A stretch of 39,927 nt of DNA from IMG/VR virus record IMGVR_UViG_3300007640_000075, positions 1-39,927 of that record, one strand, 5' to 3'. The notes below the pieces were generated by a model. The model saw only the letters and a list, made by a program, of their open reading frames with translations. It was not told the DNA's origin and ran no database searches. The position numbers and the translations under genes were made by a program. Of this stretch, positions 8,977-17,765 are shown in pieces. The stretch's first letter is position 1. The number at the start of each line of letters is the position of its first letter. The stretch is from a virus.

Positions 8977-9405
8977 TTACGCGCCGACGCCGTTGGGCTG
9001 GTAGATGGTGAACCGAGCGGAGATCGCCCCGGTGGTGAACGGCCCGTTCTCGACCGTGTAGAACACGTCTAGATACCGGGAGACGCGCGCCGGGACCGGC
9101 AGCTCGCCCATCAGCTTCGCGAGCGACGCACCGCGCTTGAGGCTCGCCACGGGCACGGCCGGCAGGAGAAGGGCCACGACGGCGTTGCTCATATCGGCGT
9201 TGGGCGAGGAGCGCAGGCCGATTTGCAGGGTCGCCGCGCCGGCCGCCGCGAAATCGGCATCGACGTTGAAGGCGATAGCGCCCTTGCTGTTGCCCTTCGA
9301 GTTGCCGGTGTAGGCGGGCGGACCCAGGTCGATCTGGTTCACGGACGCGGCCGAGGCAGTGAGCACCTGGGCGTTGGAGAGTTCGTTCTGCTTGTCGAGG
9401 ATCAT
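8977..9405 (-). CDS. Bbp16-like capsid cement protein
   Basis: This 142-aa protein begins MILDKQNELSNAQVLTASAAS and continues with QIDLG, the typical N-terminus of the Bbp16 cement protein family, named for the protein that decorates and stabilises the BPP-1 capsid. The remainder is beta-rich (TLQIGLRSS, VVALLLPAVPVASLKRG, FTTGAISARFTI), as expected for a jellyroll-type decoration protein. It is encoded directly downstream of the major capsid gene, as in BPP-1. A leader with two hairpins separates the two genes. Confidence 0.8.
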   Translation of the reverse strand: MILDKQNELSNAQVLTASAASVNQIDLGPPAYTGNSKGNSKGAIAFNVDADFAAAGAATLQIGLRSSPNADMSNAVVALLLPAVPVASLKRGASLAKLMGELPVPARVSRYLDVFYTVENGPFTTGAISARFTIYQPNGVGA

Positions 9406-9531
9406 GGCGGCCTCACGAGATGAAGGAGGAAGGTTGAGGGGCCTTCCACCCCTTCGGGGGTCGGCGTGCCCGGCCTCAATCGCCGGGCTGTCCGCCGCCC
9501 TCTGCTACCGGCAGGTAGCTTCCTCCATTCG
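9406..9531 (-). promoter_or_regulatory. Capsid-cement intergenic leader with two small hairpins
   Basis: On the minus strand GCTACC-TGCC-GGTAGC and ACCCC-CGAA-GGGGT are compact perfect stems in the gap after the capsid stop. Neither is followed by a convincing U-tract, so they may stabilise the capsid mRNA end or weakly attenuate transcription. The cement gene's ribosome site follows them. No promoter was identified. Confidence 0.35.
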
Positions 9532-10533
9532 TTACGCGGCGATGGCCGGAACCGCGGCCTCCGTGTTCAGCATCTGCTCGACGCGGCGCACGGGATCGCC
9601 GTCGAACATCAGCACCTTCTTGCCCGCCACGGTCTCCCAGGAGAGCTGGAACCCGATTTTCTCCAGGATGGCGAGGCGCAGCTTGGAGGCGGTGTTGCGG
9701 CTCATGTACCAAGCCCGCTTGCCGCTCGTGGTGCGAAGCTTCTCTTGCGCCTGGATCATCAGGGACACGAGGGCCTTGAGCTTGTTCACGTCGGAGGACA
9801 GGTCCGACACGTCGATGTTCGCGATGCGCACGATGTAGCGCCAATCGCGGATGCAGAGGCCGCAGCCCCAGCGGAAGTGATCCCGGTACGCCTCGTACCG
9901 CGAGCCGTCCGCAAGCTGGATCGTGTCGCGCCCGCGATCCTCGTGCTGCACGCCGCCGGGGATACCCTTGGGGTACAGGCCGAAGGCGTAGTCTTCGCCC
10001 CAGCACACGAGCCAGATCGAGGTGTTGTCCGCGCCCGTGCCGCCCGCGTCGATGACGTTCTCGGAGGTGCCGACGCCCGACAGCGCGTTGTACCGAGGGG
10101 CAAAGCCGGTGAACATCTGCGGAACCACATTCTGGTTGCCGTAGATGAGCGCCTGCTGCACCTGCTGGTTCATGCCTTCGAGGATGCCCTTGGCCTCGCC
10201 CAGCCGGAACTCACCCGGGTCGGGGGCGAGATCGACAAGCGCCTTGTCGGGCTCGCTGTAGTTTTCCAGCATGCCGACCGTATCACGCACCTGGGCCTTG
10301 GTGGTCTTCGAGGGCTGCACGCCCTGGTAGAGCATCCGCCACGTGCCGAACGGGATGCCGGTGCGGATGACCGTCTTGTGGCCGGTGCCGTCGTTGCATT
10401 CCATCCACGGAATGTCTTCCAGCATCTCGTTCTGCTGATTCAGGATCTCGATGACGCGCGCGTTGCCGGCAGACGTGCCGGCCCCCTTCGCGATGTCCGA
10501 CAGCGTGGATACCAGGGAACCGACGACGGCCAT
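9532..10533 (-). CDS. Major capsid protein (BPP-1 Bbp17-like)
   Basis: The 333-aa protein has the N-terminus of the BPP-1/Bcep22-type major capsid family: TLSDIAKG, a helix with EILNQQNEMLEDIPWMECNDG, then a GTWRMLYQGVQPSKTT strand. Known members assemble the icosahedral shell using an HK97-like, topologically permuted fold. It lies between a scaffold-like gene (upstream) and the cement gene (downstream). The central LIYGNQNVVPQMFTGFAPRYN and later RNTASKLRLAILEKIGFQ segments look like folded capsid core. No separate protease gene or proteolysis signal is visible. Confidence 0.85.
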   Translation of the reverse strand: MAVVGSLVSTLSDIAKGAGTSAGNARVIEILNQQNEMLEDIPWMECNDGTGHKTVIRTGIPFGTWRMLYQGVQPSKTTKAQVRDTVGMLENYSEPDKALVDLAPDPGEFRLGEAKGILEGMNQQVQQALIYGNQNVVPQMFTGFAPRYNALSGVGTSENVIDAGGTGADNTSIWLVCWGEDYAFGLYPKGIPGGVQHEDRGRDTIQLADGSRYEAYRDHFRWGCGLCIRDWRYIVRIANIDVSDLSSDVNKLKALVSLMIQAQEKLRTTSGKRAWYMSRNTASKLRLAILEKIGFQLSWETVAGKKVLMFDGDPVRRVEQMLNTEAAVPAIAA

Positions 10534-10582
10534 GTCTTCACCTCACGATTTTCAGAAGAGCACCGGGCGGCTGTTCTAGCCT

Positions 10583-11434
10583 TTAACCCTGGTACATCGA
10601 CGGATACATATCGCGGGCTGCGGACACTCTATCGCCGCCGCTACCGCCTAGTATGGTCCCACCCTCTCCAATCGCCTTACCGATGCGCACGAACATCCGC
10701 AACACTTCGGGATTATTTCCCAGTCCATAAGTGTCGAAGATCTGCAACGCGCGCTCGCTGGCGAAGGCTTGAAACGCCTTGTTGGCGTGCGCCATGTTGG
10801 CGTTGAAGTCCTTGCCGCCGATTTCCTTGTCGGCGCGCGCCTCGTTCGCCCACGCGGCGGTCTGCTTGCTGTGCGCTTCGAGCGCCTTCGTCTGCTGCTT
10901 CATATAGGCGTCTGCGACAACCTGCGCCTGGGCCGGCGACAACTTGGCCTCGCGGAACAGCGGCGTGACTTCCGCCATCAACTCCGCATCCATTTCGACG
11001 CCATCTGGCATCTTGATCTCGTACGTCTCCGGGATCGCCTTCCCGTCTACGTCCTTGGGCGTGCCGTCATCTGCGGTGGGCTCGGCCTCTTTCTTGGGCT
11101 CGCCGCCCGCGCCTTCGGGTTTGGGCTCGCCGTCTTTGGCGGGCTCTTTGCCGCCGGCCGCGGCCTGGGCGAGGAGAGAGCCGCTTTCGCCGCCCGCGCC
11201 ACCCGCAGCCGCGCCGTCGCCGCTTCCAGCGCCCGCGCCGCCCTGTGCACCTCCCCCAGCGCCGCCCGCACCTTCGCCGCCGCCGCCGCCCGCGCCACCG
11301 CCCGCGTCGCCGCCACCCCCAGCCGCTCCACCGCCATTGCCGTCCTCCGGGGCCAGTACAGGGCGCGGCCCAACGAGCGCCGAGAAGATCGAGGCACCGG
11401 CCAGGGCCGTGCTAGTCCTGAGAAGGGTTTTCAT
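10583..11434 (-). CDS. Head scaffolding protein
   Basis: This 283-aa protein is encoded directly upstream of the capsid gene, where a scaffold is expected. Residues 1-28 are weakly hydrophobic, 31-110 are a Gly/Ala low-complexity stretch, and from about 135 the conserved scaffold region begins (IPETYEIKMPDGVEMD, then EVTPLFREAKLSPAQAQVV), followed by a long helix rich in Ala, Gln and Lys. The helical C-terminal half is what binds capsid protein in characterised scaffolds. It overlaps the Bbp19-like gene by 23 nt. The true start could lie inside the frame, because the Gly-rich part is not conserved in the family. Confidence 0.78.
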   Translation of the reverse strand: MKTLLRTSTALAGASIFSALVGPRPVLAPEDGNGGGAAGGGGDAGGGAGGGGGEGAGGAGGGAQGGAGAGSGDGAAAGGAGGESGSLLAQAAAGGKEPAKDGEPKPEGAGGEPKKEAEPTADDGTPKDVDGKAIPETYEIKMPDGVEMDAELMAEVTPLFREAKLSPAQAQVVADAYMKQQTKALEAHSKQTAAWANEARADKEIGGKDFNANMAHANKAFQAFASERALQIFDTYGLGNNPEVLRMFVRIGKAIGEGGTILGGSGGDRVSAARDMYPSMYQG

Positions 11435-11699
11435 CGCTCAACAGCTCCGTGATGATTGCGAGGAACAGGCCGTTGTTCGCGGCCCGCATCTGATCGACCA
11501 GCGCGATTGCGGCCTCGTGCTTGCCGGCAGAGCGTTCACCGCCGACCGTCGAGAACAGCCCCAGATCGCGCAGGATGTAGCCGAGGACGCGCCGGCCCTC
11601 GTGCAGCGCCATGACCTTCTGCCACTCGGCCGACACCCGCAGGCGTTCCGCCTCGTCCGTCTCCGGGTCGGCGTAGAACTCGATCGGCTCAACCGCCAT
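11412..11699 (-). CDS. Bbp19-like small head-region protein
   Basis: The 95-aa protein lies between portal and scaffold genes and overlaps both (11 and 23 nt). The segment HEGRRVLGYILRDLGLFST followed by a helical AIALVDQMRAANNGLFLAII resembles Bbp19-type phage proteins (GRRVLxxLLRxxGxF pattern). Its function is unknown; position suggests head assembly. The match is from memory of the family pattern and could not be tested here. Confidence 0.6.
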   Translation of the reverse strand: MAVEPIEFYADPETDEAERLRVSAEWQKVMALHEGRRVLGYILRDLGLFSTVGGERSAGKHEAAIALVDQMRAANNGLFLAIITELLSDENPSQD

Positions 11700-13425
11700 A
11701 GGCCCCGGCCCCCATAAGCTGCCCGAGCATGCTCTGATCCGACACGGGCGTGTCGGCCAGAACCTTCGCGGTGTCCGCGCCCTGCTGGACTGCGGCAGCC
11801 GCCGCCGCGCCCTGCTGCGCCTTCTCCTTGGCCTTGCGGATCTCGCTCACCTTGTCGTCGGCCAGGACGACGCCGGGCGGGACGCCGGTCGCGTCCGCGT
11901 ATTCGTCCACCGCCTGATCGGCATCGAACTTGTCGGCCACGGACGGGAACACCGCCACGAGGTTGCCCACGAACCCGGCCATCCGCTCGATGCCCTGGAC
12001 CGCAACGGCGCGCTGCGCCTGGGCCAGCGTCGAGATGAATTGCACCTTCAGATCCGTGCCCTGAAGCTCCTTCGGCGCAGGCGGCAGGATGCCGGCCCGG
12101 TTCATGATCGCGAACGTGCGCGACACGGCCGGGTCGAGGTTTTCGTTATGCAGCCGTTCGATCACAGGGCCGAGGGCCAGAAGCTTTTCCTCGTGCCGCT
12201 CATCCACCTCGCGCGCCGTGATCTCGCGCCGGTCGGATTGCGACATCATCAGGAACAGGTCAGCGAAGTAGACCTCGCGAATCCTGTCCTCGCTCCGCTG
12301 GATCTCTGCGGCAATCGCCGTGATCGCGTCGGCGCGCATCTCGTACAGCGCCGAGATGACCGGCCGCCCCGAAGTGTCCATGCCCGAGACTGCGGTGTGC
12401 TGGCCGGCGCGGTTGCGGACCTTGATGCTGTCCGGCCCGCCCTGCGTCGGCGGGTTGGCGAGCTTGTCCACGATGATCTGCTTGCGGTTCTCCAAGAGCT
12501 GCAAGCCCTTTACATCGCCAAGCGCCTCGATGCCCGGCCCGGTCCCGTACACGTCATTGTCGCGCACCTCCCACCGCGGGGTGCAGCCCGGGAACTCGTG
12601 ACAGCCCTTGCATTCGAGCAGGCCGCGATCCTGCGAAGCCTTTACCTCGAAATGCACGCGCAGGAACGGCAGGCCGCGGGGGCCCGCCATGTCCGCAACC
12701 TGCTGCATGTTCGGCTCGATTGCCTCGCAGACCTGTATCATCTGATCGAAGTGTGAGTTGTCGTAGAGGTTGAGCACGTCTTGCGAGCAGCGCTTGCCCC
12801 ACTTTTGCACCATAGCGAGCACGGACATCTCGAACTCGCGATAGACGGTGGTGATCTCCCCGAACCCGTCCGCAGCGAGGTAGTATTCGCCTGGGCTGTA
12901 GACGTGGCACCGTATCACGTCGTCATAGTTTTCATCGATCATCATGCACGACGTGCCGAAGTCGCCCAGATCTCCGTAACCGGTGTGCAGGTTGTTGTAG
13001 ATGTTAGACCGCTGGAACACGGTCGCCATGCGTCGTGCCACTGTGGTCAGGTAGTCTTTCACCGCGCCGTTCTCGGCTAGATCCGGGTCGGGCGTGGTCA
13101 GCTTGAACCAGGGCCGGGCCGGGCTCGACGCGCCCGACTGCATGCCGGATCGCAGGGTGCGGCTCGCGATCGTGGCGGCCGTATTGATGATGTGTTCCGA
13201 CTGGCGTGCGGCTGACGGCGGGCGTCCGTTCTCCCAATAGCGCTTCTGACGCCGCGGGCGGATGTACCGGGCGACCGCCTCAACCTCGTAATCGTAGAAC
13301 GAGCGCAGGGACTTGAGCGACACGAGACGCTTGCGGAACGGATCGGCCGGCATCTCCATCATCATGAACGCCGGACGCGGCAGCGCCAGCCGCCGGGCCG
13401 CGTCTTTGTCTGGAACCTGCGCCAC
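11689..13425 (-). CDS. Portal protein (T7-type head-to-tail connector)
   Basis: This 578-aa protein has the features of the phage head-to-tail connecting protein family (PF12236): RLVSLKSLRSFYDYEVEAVAR near residue 35, then a Thr/Ala-rich helix with ASRTLRSGMQSGASSPARPWF, a central domain with HVYSPGEYYLAADGFGEI, and a C-terminal Ala/Gln-rich crown helix. The dodecameric portal sits at one capsid vertex, passes DNA during packaging and carries the tail. The length fits the family (about 530-600 aa). It follows small unrecognised structural genes and precedes the Bbp19-like, scaffold and capsid genes. Confidence 0.9.
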   Translation of the reverse strand: MAQVPDKDAARRLALPRPAFMMMEMPADPFRKRLVSLKSLRSFYDYEVEAVARYIRPRRQKRYWENGRPPSAARQSEHIINTAATIASRTLRSGMQSGASSPARPWFKLTTPDPDLAENGAVKDYLTTVARRMATVFQRSNIYNNLHTGYGDLGDFGTSCMMIDENYDDVIRCHVYSPGEYYLAADGFGEITTVYREFEMSVLAMVQKWGKRCSQDVLNLYDNSHFDQMIQVCEAIEPNMQQVADMAGPRGLPFLRVHFEVKASQDRGLLECKGCHEFPGCTPRWEVRDNDVYGTGPGIEALGDVKGLQLLENRKQIIVDKLANPPTQGGPDSIKVRNRAGQHTAVSGMDTSGRPVISALYEMRADAITAIAAEIQRSEDRIREVYFADLFLMMSQSDRREITAREVDERHEEKLLALGPVIERLHNENLDPAVSRTFAIMNRAGILPPAPKELQGTDLKVQFISTLAQAQRAVAVQGIERMAGFVGNLVAVFPSVADKFDADQAVDEYADATGVPPGVVLADDKVSEIRKAKEKAQQGAAAAAAVQQGADTAKVLADTPVSDQSMLGQLMGAGAYGG

Positions 13426-13452
13426 GTCGTTTTCCCTCTGCCGGCAAGTCGA

Positions 13453-13665
13453 TCAGGTGCCGAGCGTCTTCTTGCCCGTGGTGCCCGCGTCATCGATCGT
13501 GGCGGGGTTCGTCAGCAGCGTGGACCCGGTGTTGCTCATGGCCCGGAGGCGCGCCTGCTCGTCGCTGCGCGCCTTCGCAACGTCGGCACCCCCCACGGTC
13601 GCGGCCTGCGGAGGCGGCGGCGGCAGCGCGGGCGGGCTCGATTTCTGGCCACCGAAAATGCACAT
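13453..13665 (-). CDS. Small Pro-rich phage protein upstream of the portal gene
   Basis: The 70-aa protein starts at ATG 13665 (GGAG 8 nt upstream); an in-frame TTG two codons earlier is too close to that box. The sequence MCIFGGQKSSPPALPPPPP, then SNTGSTLLTNP and a C-terminal GKKTLG, follows a pattern common in podovirus structural clusters (Cys-Gly start, poly-Pro, STLLT, GKKTLLG). No function is known for that group. Confidence 0.7.
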   Translation of the reverse strand: MCIFGGQKSSPPALPPPPPQAATVGGADVAKARSDEQARLRAMSNTGSTLLTNPATIDDAGTTGKKTLGT

Positions 13666-13676
13666 GCGCAATTCTC

Positions 13677-13940
13677 CTAAGTCGTCACGATAACGTGGCC
13701 TTCACCGCGCGCCCAGATGTTCTGAGTTAATGCGATGTTGATATCGCGCACGAAGCCGTCGCCGCCGAGTTCATTGGCCGGAAGATCGGCAATATCGTTC
13801 GGTGCATTATTTCCGGGATCTGACGCAGACGCAGCCCAATAAGCCGCGCGATGCGGTGCCCTGTTTTGCAAAAACATCGGACCCGAGCCCAGATTGGTCC
13901 AAGCCGTCTTCGAGAGCTGTACGCGCGCGGTCGGCATCAC
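13677..13940 (-). CDS. Unrecognised small protein in the structural cluster
   Basis: This 87-aa frame begins with GTG at 13940, overlapping the previous stop as GTGA; an ATG follows immediately at 13937. The sequence (ARVQLSKTAWTNLGSG, later ADLPANELGGDGFVRDINIA) appears beta-rich and soluble. I do not recognise a family. Coupling to its neighbours and its position between fibre-like and portal genes suggest a minor virion component. Confidence 0.6.
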   Translation of the reverse strand: MMPTARVQLSKTAWTNLGSGPMFLQNRAPHRAAYWAASASDPGNNAPNDIADLPANELGGDGFVRDINIALTQNIWARGEGHVIVTT

Positions 13941-14365
13941 GATTTCCTTATGATTCGGTATCCATTGTCATCGCCGTCACGGTAGTACCCGCGCGGCAAT
14001 CCCTGCATCGCCAGCGGATCATCTGGATAGACCGGCGCCGCATCGAACATTTTTAGCATCTGATCTACGATGCGGTTCCCGGTCGGCGTGCGGTCGCCAT
14101 AAAGGCGCGTGAGCGTGTACCCGGTCGCGTCGCCGTTCTTGAATAGACCGCCGCTCGCCGGGTAAAGCGAAGGGTCTTCCGGCATGGACGGCAGATTATC
14201 GAGCGCTCGATAGACGATGCGCTGAATATCCGCGTCTGGGAACTCATCGAACAGACCCAGGATCCATTCATAGTTCGCCTGTCCGGCGCCTGAACGCTGC
14301 GACCGCCCCTGTTTGTTGGTCAGGTACGGCGGGCGTCCGATGGTCATATCTTCGAAACGGCCCAT
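13937..14365 (-). CDS. Unrecognised 142-aa protein in the structural cluster
   Basis: The protein has a short N-terminal segment (GRPPYLTNKQGRSQRSGAG), a helical region with LFDEFPDADIQRIVYRALDNL, and a C-terminal half rich in Asp, Tyr and Gly. No signal peptide is present, in contrast to the three secreted-type proteins encoded just upstream. It overlaps the next gene by 4 nt (GTGA). Function unknown. Confidence 0.6.
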   Translation of the reverse strand: MGRFEDMTIGRPPYLTNKQGRSQRSGAGQANYEWILGLFDEFPDADIQRIVYRALDNLPSMPEDPSLYPASGGLFKNGDATGYTLTRLYGDRTPTGNRIVDQMLKMFDAAPVYPDDPLAMQGLPRGYYRDGDDNGYRIIRKS

Positions 14366-14369
14366 CGTA

Positions 14370-14780
14370 TCACCTGTTCACAGCATAGATCGAAAGCGGG
14401 ACTGTGTAATTCGTGAGAACAGCGACAGCCGGCATGTTAAACACGACGCGCAGCGTGTTCGCGGCGGTTGGCAGGGCGTGATGTACGGCAAAGCCTGTCG
14501 GCAGCGTCGTCGGGTAGACTTCAAGAATGTCTGTCACGAGCGCGCCGGAACACGCGATGCCGGACTTTTCCGAGACGCCGGCCGCCACGCCGACTGCCTG
14601 TTGCGCCGCGAGCGTTGTCGTGCAGACGAACACGGAGGCCTTTGGCCCGGCCGGACCCTGCGGTCCCTGCGGCCCGGTCGCCCCCGGCTTGCCGTCTGCG
14701 GCGCTGGATACCGCCGAGATCCCCTGCCCGAACGCGGGCGAGGACGCTAAGGCGAGAGCGAGGAGCCACGCCGCGCGCAT
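14370..14780 (-). CDS. Secreted-type fibre-like protein with a short collagen-like run
   Basis: The 136-aa protein starts at ATG 14780, which overlaps the preceding stop by one base (TGATG). Residues 1-19 form a clear Sec signal peptide (MRAAWLLALALASSPAFGQ). Residues about 29-47 contain consecutive Gly-X-Y triplets (GKPGATGPQGPQGPAGPK), and the remainder is beta-rich. Collagen-like repeats are common trimerising segments of phage fibres. It is the third of three adjacent signal-peptide proteins, so a host-surface or receptor-binding role is plausible but unproven. Confidence 0.62.
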   Translation of the reverse strand: MRAAWLLALALASSPAFGQGISAVSSAADGKPGATGPQGPQGPAGPKASVFVCTTTLAAQQAVGVAAGVSEKSGIACSGALVTDILEVYPTTLPTGFAVHHALPTAANTLRVVFNMPAVAVLTNYTVPLSIYAVNR

Positions 14781-15274
14781 CACTGCCCCGTCCCGAATTG
14801 CGGCTCGACGTTCCCGGAACAGGCCTTCTGCGCCGCCTGCACGCTGGCGTTCGGGCCATCGATCCCCATCGCCATGACGGCAACCGGGAGCAGGGAGGTG
14901 TAGACCCTCGAAGTCCCGGGCAGCCACAGCCACCCGTTTGCGGCCGTCAGGACGACGGTCGGAGCGCCGGTCAAGCGCCCGCGGAAACGCACCGCGCACG
15001 GATTGTTGTTCGTGTATTGGAACGATGTCGTACCGGCCGGCGGCGTAACGGGCACCTCGACGTTGCCACTCGTCGGAGTAAACGGGATGATGAATGGTTC
15101 GCCGATCCTATAGAACGGGATATTCGGCGACATGCGAGCGCCGGCCGAATTCAAATACTCTTGGTTCGGGACGGAGATTGTGACTTGCGGCGACCCGTTG
15201 ACGAGCGCCTGGGCGCTGGCACTAAGCGGTTTGACGGCCAGAATCGCTGCGAGCAGGCAGGCAGTGCGTAGCAC
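14780..15274 (-). CDS. Secreted-type beta-rich protein of the fibre cluster
   Basis: The 164-aa protein begins with a Sec signal peptide (MLRTACLLAAILAVKPLSASA, probable cut near residue 21). The mature part is Pro/Thr/Asn-rich and probably beta-structured (PQVTISVPNQEYLNSAG, VEVPVTPPAGTTSFQY), with two Cys residues (CAVRF and KACSG) that could form a disulphide outside the cytoplasm. It lies 9 nt after the 308-aa fibre-like gene and is coupled to the collagen-like gene. No family was recognised. Confidence 0.6.
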   Translation of the reverse strand: MLRTACLLAAILAVKPLSASAQALVNGSPQVTISVPNQEYLNSAGARMSPNIPFYRIGEPFIIPFTPTSGNVEVPVTPPAGTTSFQYTNNNPCAVRFRGRLTGAPTVVLTAANGWLWLPGTSRVYTSLLPVAVMAMGIDGPNASVQAAQKACSGNVEPQFGTGQ

Positions 15275-15283
15275 AGAGACCCC

Positions 15284-16210
15284 CTAGTTCACCGAGAAGC
15301 CGGATTTGACATAGACGGGCGTTGCCGTGCCGCCGGTCGTGATCTTGGTCCGGTAGTACCGGAAGGTGACAGGGAGCGAGACCGTCACCGTGCCGTAGGT
15401 CGAGCCGGATGCCGGCGCGGTCGTCGTGCCCTGGTACAGATCGAAGTAGGTCGCGTTGTCGTCGGACCCCTGGACGACGCAGGTCAGCGCCAAGCCAGCG
15501 GAGAACGAGGCGTTGAACTTCGTGAACGCACTCGGGCTCGCCCCGGCGTCGCGCGCCGCGCTCGGCTGCGTGGTCGAGGCCCCGAGTGTGCCCGGCCCGA
15601 TGTCAGCGAAGTAGCTCGCGCGCGTGTTGTCATTCGCGAGCGTCGAGGCCCCGGCCGGGAGCGGCAGGGCCGTGTCAGACGCCAGCACGACCGGAGCAGA
15701 TCCGGAGGCGGCCTTCTGCCCGAGGGTGCCAAGGCGGGCCGCCAGAGTGGCATCGAGCGCCAAGCCGCCTGTCGTGCCCACATTAAACGTCGGCGTGCTG
15801 GCGAACGCCGGCAGCGCCGGGAGGGCCGAGACTGCGACGGTGCCCGACACCGGCTGTGTCGCGGGCAGGTTAGACACCGCAACCGACCCAGACACCGGCT
15901 GTGTCGCCGGGAAGTTTGAGACCGACACAGCGCCGCCCGCCTGCAAGGGCGACCCCAGAGCCGTTCTCACGGCCTGTACGCTGGCATCCGTCGCGATGCC
16001 CGCGATGGTCCCGACATTGAAAGTCGGGGTGGCGGCATAGGCCGGCAGGCTCGACAGGGTGACGGCTTGCGTCGATGGGAAATTCGAGACGGCAACCGTG
16101 CCGCCAGATCCGCCGCCGCCCGACCCGCCACCTCCGGCCGATGACTGCGCCAACGCCTGAGAATGCGCCAGCGCCAGGGCAACAACGGCGATGCATAAGC
16201 GGCGCAGCAT
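15284..16210 (-). CDS. Secreted-type fibre-like protein with internal repeats
   Basis: I place the start at the second Met (16210, one nt past the TerL stop), because it gives a clean signal peptide MLRRLCIAVVALALAHSQALAQ. The mature protein of about 285 residues begins with a Gly/Ser linker and then holds imperfect repeats: VAVSNFPSTQ, VSVSNFPATQPVSG, VAVSNLPATQPVSG, and a duplicated LPAYAATPTFNVGT / LPAFASTPTFNVGT unit. The C-terminal 120 residues look like a compact beta domain (CVVQGSDDNATYFDLYQG). Repeats of this kind are typical of phage fibre shafts. The longer frame from 16243 would bury the signal sequence and overlap TerL. Confidence 0.62.
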   Translation of the reverse strand: MLRRLCIAVVALALAHSQALAQSSAGGGGSGGGGSGGTVAVSNFPSTQAVTLSSLPAYAATPTFNVGTIAGIATDASVQAVRTALGSPLQAGGAVSVSNFPATQPVSGSVAVSNLPATQPVSGTVAVSALPALPAFASTPTFNVGTTGGLALDATLAARLGTLGQKAASGSAPVVLASDTALPLPAGASTLANDNTRASYFADIGPGTLGASTTQPSAARDAGASPSAFTKFNASFSAGLALTCVVQGSDDNATYFDLYQGTTTAPASGSTYGTVTVSLPVTFRYYRTKITTGGTATPVYVKSGFSVN

Positions 16211-16211
16211 G

Positions 16212-17765
16212 TCAGATCCCAACCTCTGGCCGATAGATACCATCGTCGTTATCGGACGATGATTCTCCCCGCAACTGCGCTCTCGTCTTGTCCACGTCTC
16301 TCGGGCCTACCGGCATAGCAAAGGTCAGAGCCAATCCATCGGCGCGATCGGGCGAGGCATGACCTCCGCCGCCCGTCCCTTCACGCTCGCGCATCTCGTC
16401 CTTGCTTTCGAGCATAATCTTGTTGTCTTTGTCGTAGAAATATTCTCGCGTCGTGAGCTGCGTTTGCAGCACGTCATCGTCTGGCACCGCGCCATTGTCT
16501 TCGAGCCAATCGCGCATCATCCCGTACATGTACGAGCCGCGGTTGCGGTACTTCAGATCAGGGGACTTGCCGCCGAACAGCACCGGGTGAACGTTGCGGA
16601 TTCCGAGCTGTATCAGCCGTTCCGGGACGCCAGCGCCCACCCCGCCGCCGTCGATAAAGATCGCGTCGGGCTGATCGATGAGGGCCAGTTCTGCGATCTT
16701 GCCGGCCACGTGCATCAGCCAGTCGCGGCGGTCGCTCTCTGGCCGCAGGATCAGCGGTTCGAGGGTGCGCGCGTCGTTGCCGCGCCGCCGGTAGATCGTG
16801 GTCTCGTCGCCGCCCTTGTGGCCGATGTCCACGCCGTAGATCACGGGCGAGGTGATGAGCGGGGCGGGCTCGCGACGGCGGGCCTTCTCGACGGCCCCGA
16901 TCGGGATGAACTGGTCCGTGCCCTGTGACGGGAACTCGCCGCGGATCTTCACGCGGATGTAATCGCTATCCTCGCCATAGGTCGCCACGTCCTGCGCAAG
17001 CTTGGCCTTGTTCGGGATCAGGGCCTCACGACTGTCCACCTTGAAGCAGCGGTACAGCTTCGAGATGCGCGGGTTCATGTGCGTGTCGAAGAAGTATCCG
17101 CTCGGCCGCGTCGCGTTGCCGAATAAGAATTGCATCGGCTCTCCATCCGTCAGGCCGCCGTCTTGCGTCTCGAAGATGTTGCGCTCGATCGCGGACGCCT
17201 CGTCGTTGATATAGAACGACGTGCTGTCCACCGCGTGCTGGCCGGCAAACGCCTCAGGCGTCTCTTTCCGCCACGGGATGGCATCCGTCCGCCACGTGGT
17301 CGGGTACTGCTTATGCACCATGCGCAGGGACCCGCGCGAGGCGTACAGGTTGAACCATCGGCCGGTCAGGCCGCGCTTGTGCCATTTCGCGATCTCGGCC
17401 CACGTCTTGGTCTCAAGCTGCGGCGACGAGTTGGCCGTGACGATGCCCTTCGAGTGCGGGCGCGTGGACATGATGAAGGCCACGATCCAGGCCACCAGAC
17501 CCGACTTGCCGACGCCGTGCCCGGCCCGCGTCGTGTAGCGCATCGGCATGACGGAGGCGGACCCATCGAACCCGCGGCTGCGGATGTCCTTCCCCCAGGC
17601 TTCGAGGAAATCGATTTGCCAGAGATCGGGGCCGTGGTGGTGCTCTAAGTCACCGTGACCCCAATGGTAGTTGAACAGCACGAAGCCGAGCGGGTTGTCG
17701 AACAGATCCGCCATGACGCCGGCCAATTCACGGTCGGCGTCGAAGGTCTCGAAGTTTGAGAGCAT
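16212..17765 (-). CDS. terL: Terminase large subunit (packaging ATPase and nuclease)
   Basis: The 517-aa protein is the DNA-packaging motor. The N-terminal ATPase has Walker A at residues 81-88 (AGHGVGKS, the RxGHGxGKS variant common in phages), and the Walker B/catalytic pair is D188-E189 in FYINDEAS. The C-terminal RNase H-like nuclease has acidic residues D313 (VDIGHKGGDE), D372 (IFIDGGGVGAG) and D476 (SPDRADGLAL). It abuts the tailspike gene without a gap. Unusually, the tailspike and two small genes separate it from the small subunit. Confidence 0.95.
   Translation of the reverse strand: MLSNFETFDADRELAGVMADLFDNPLGFVLFNYHWGHGDLEHHHGPDLWQIDFLEAWGKDIRSRGFDGSASVMPMRYTTRAGHGVGKSGLVAWIVAFIMSTRPHSKGIVTANSSPQLETKTWAEIAKWHKRGLTGRWFNLYASRGSLRMVHKQYPTTWRTDAIPWRKETPEAFAGQHAVDSTSFYINDEASAIERNIFETQDGGLTDGEPMQFLFGNATRPSGYFFDTHMNPRISKLYRCFKVDSREALIPNKAKLAQDVATYGEDSDYIRVKIRGEFPSQGTDQFIPIGAVEKARRREPAPLITSPVIYGVDIGHKGGDETTIYRRRGNDARTLEPLILRPESDRRDWLMHVAGKIAELALIDQPDAIFIDGGGVGAGVPERLIQLGIRNVHPVLFGGKSPDLKYRNRGSYMYGMMRDWLEDNGAVPDDDVLQTQLTTREYFYDKDNKIMLESKDEMREREGTGGGGHASPDRADGLALTFAMPVGPRDVDKTRAQLRGESSSDNDDGIYRPEVGI

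Noticed and set aside
8977-10533. Diversity-generating retroelement, as in BPP-1
   Set aside because: The capsid and cement genes are BPP-1-like, but no reverse transcriptase or template/variable repeat pair is visible.
9466-10806. 446-aa plus-strand open frame
   Set aside because: Antisense to the major capsid gene; no domain, no ribosome site.
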